Positions 5,424-5,459 of a DNA stretch of 5,459 nucleotides are shown piece after piece. The DNA comes from Methanoregula sp. (lineage in GTDB: Archaea; Halobacteriota; Methanomicrobia; Methanomicrobiales; Methanospirillaceae). The stretch is from positions 1 to 5,459 of the forward strand of contig JAPKXV010000261.1 in assembly GCA_026394635.1 (NCBI GenBank), in the 5' to 3' direction. The notes below the pieces were generated by a model. It did not search any database, was not told the DNA's origin, and was given only the letters and a program-made list of their open reading frames with translations. The first letter of the stretch is position 1; every line of letters starts with the position of its first letter. Position numbers and translations under genes: made by a program.

Positions 5424-5442
5424 ACAGGTACGGTCCCCTCCC
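5416..5442. repeat. Perfect 10-bp inverted repeat (strong hairpin)
   Basis: GGGAGGGGAC (5416-5425) and GTCCCCTCCC (5433-5442) are exact reverse complements around the 7-base loop AGGTACG. An RNA from either strand would form a very stable stem. There is no T run after it on the plus strand, and only TTT on the minus strand, so it is not a classic terminator. It could still stabilise an RNA 3' end or belong to a leader of a gene beyond the window. Confidence 0.7.
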
Positions 5443-5459
5443 ATTATGTTGGGAATATG

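Larger units (their letters stand above)
5224..5459. other. Gene-free right end with GC-rich dyads
   Basis: No gene is supported in these 236 bp: the frames that stay open on the minus strand (to 5337 and 5375) show no family features. The stretch holds a TATA-like box (5247-5253), a 7-bp direct repeat ACCGCTC (5312-5318 and 5336-5342), a GGGG...CCCC dyad (5321-5334), a TCGGG-CAGC-CCCGA dyad (5341-5354), a C8 run (5366-5373), a G-quadruplex motif and a strong 10-bp hairpin. It may be the 5' or 3' flank of a gene outside the window, or a dispersed non-coding element. Confidence 0.5.

Noticed and set aside
5300..5459. CRISPR array, tRNA or attachment site at the right end
   Set aside because: The repeats are short and irregular, with no spaced identical units; no cloverleaf or T-loop motif was found; no integrase or phage gene is present.

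Overview
The window looks like a chromosomal housekeeping segment of a methanogenic archaeon, most likely from the order Methanomicrobiales. The evidence is an archaeal DUF371 protein, an HVO_0476-type zinc-finger protein, moderately GC-rich coding sequence, and A/T-rich TATA-like boxes about 24-31 nt upstream of several start codons. The order-level placement is an inference from gene content. I see no insertion sequence, phage gene, CRISPR array, rRNA or tRNA.

Layout. Positions 1-1494 (minus strand) hold a CorC/CNNM-type membrane protein with paired CBS domains. It is followed 19 bp downstream by the first 62 codons of purN (GAR transformylase), which runs off the left edge. Upstream on the same strand, at 1582-2424, is a TIM-barrel metalloprotein of the xylose isomerase/AP endonuclease 2 superfamily. 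Divergent from it, about 30 bp away, are xseA and xseB on the plus strand (2455-3916 coding), encoding both subunits of exodeoxyribonuclease VII with overlapping reading frames. The xseB end overlaps tail-to-tail with a minus-strand DUF371 gene (3903-4331). DUF371 in turn shares a 33-bp divergent promoter region with an HVO_0476-family zinc-finger gene (4365-4940, plus). A small CxxC thioredoxin-like gene (4963-5223, minus) converges on the zinc-finger gene. The last 236 bp have no gene but hold a G-quadruplex motif, a strong 10-bp hairpin and other GC-rich dyads.

How the parts relate. XseA and XseB form one enzyme that trims single-stranded DNA. The divergent TIM-barrel protein shows residues at the positions of the nine metal ligands of endonuclease IV as well as those of sugar epimerases, so a DNA-repair link is possible but unproven. 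CorC and PurN look co-transcribed, with no obvious functional link. DUF371 and HVO_0476 are conserved archaeal genes without an assigned function.

The window is compact and mostly ordinary. I found no convincing complete new system. The items most worth a second look are the metal-ligand pattern of the TIM-barrel protein, the right-end G4/hairpin element, and the repeated promoter geometry that suggests leaderless transcription.
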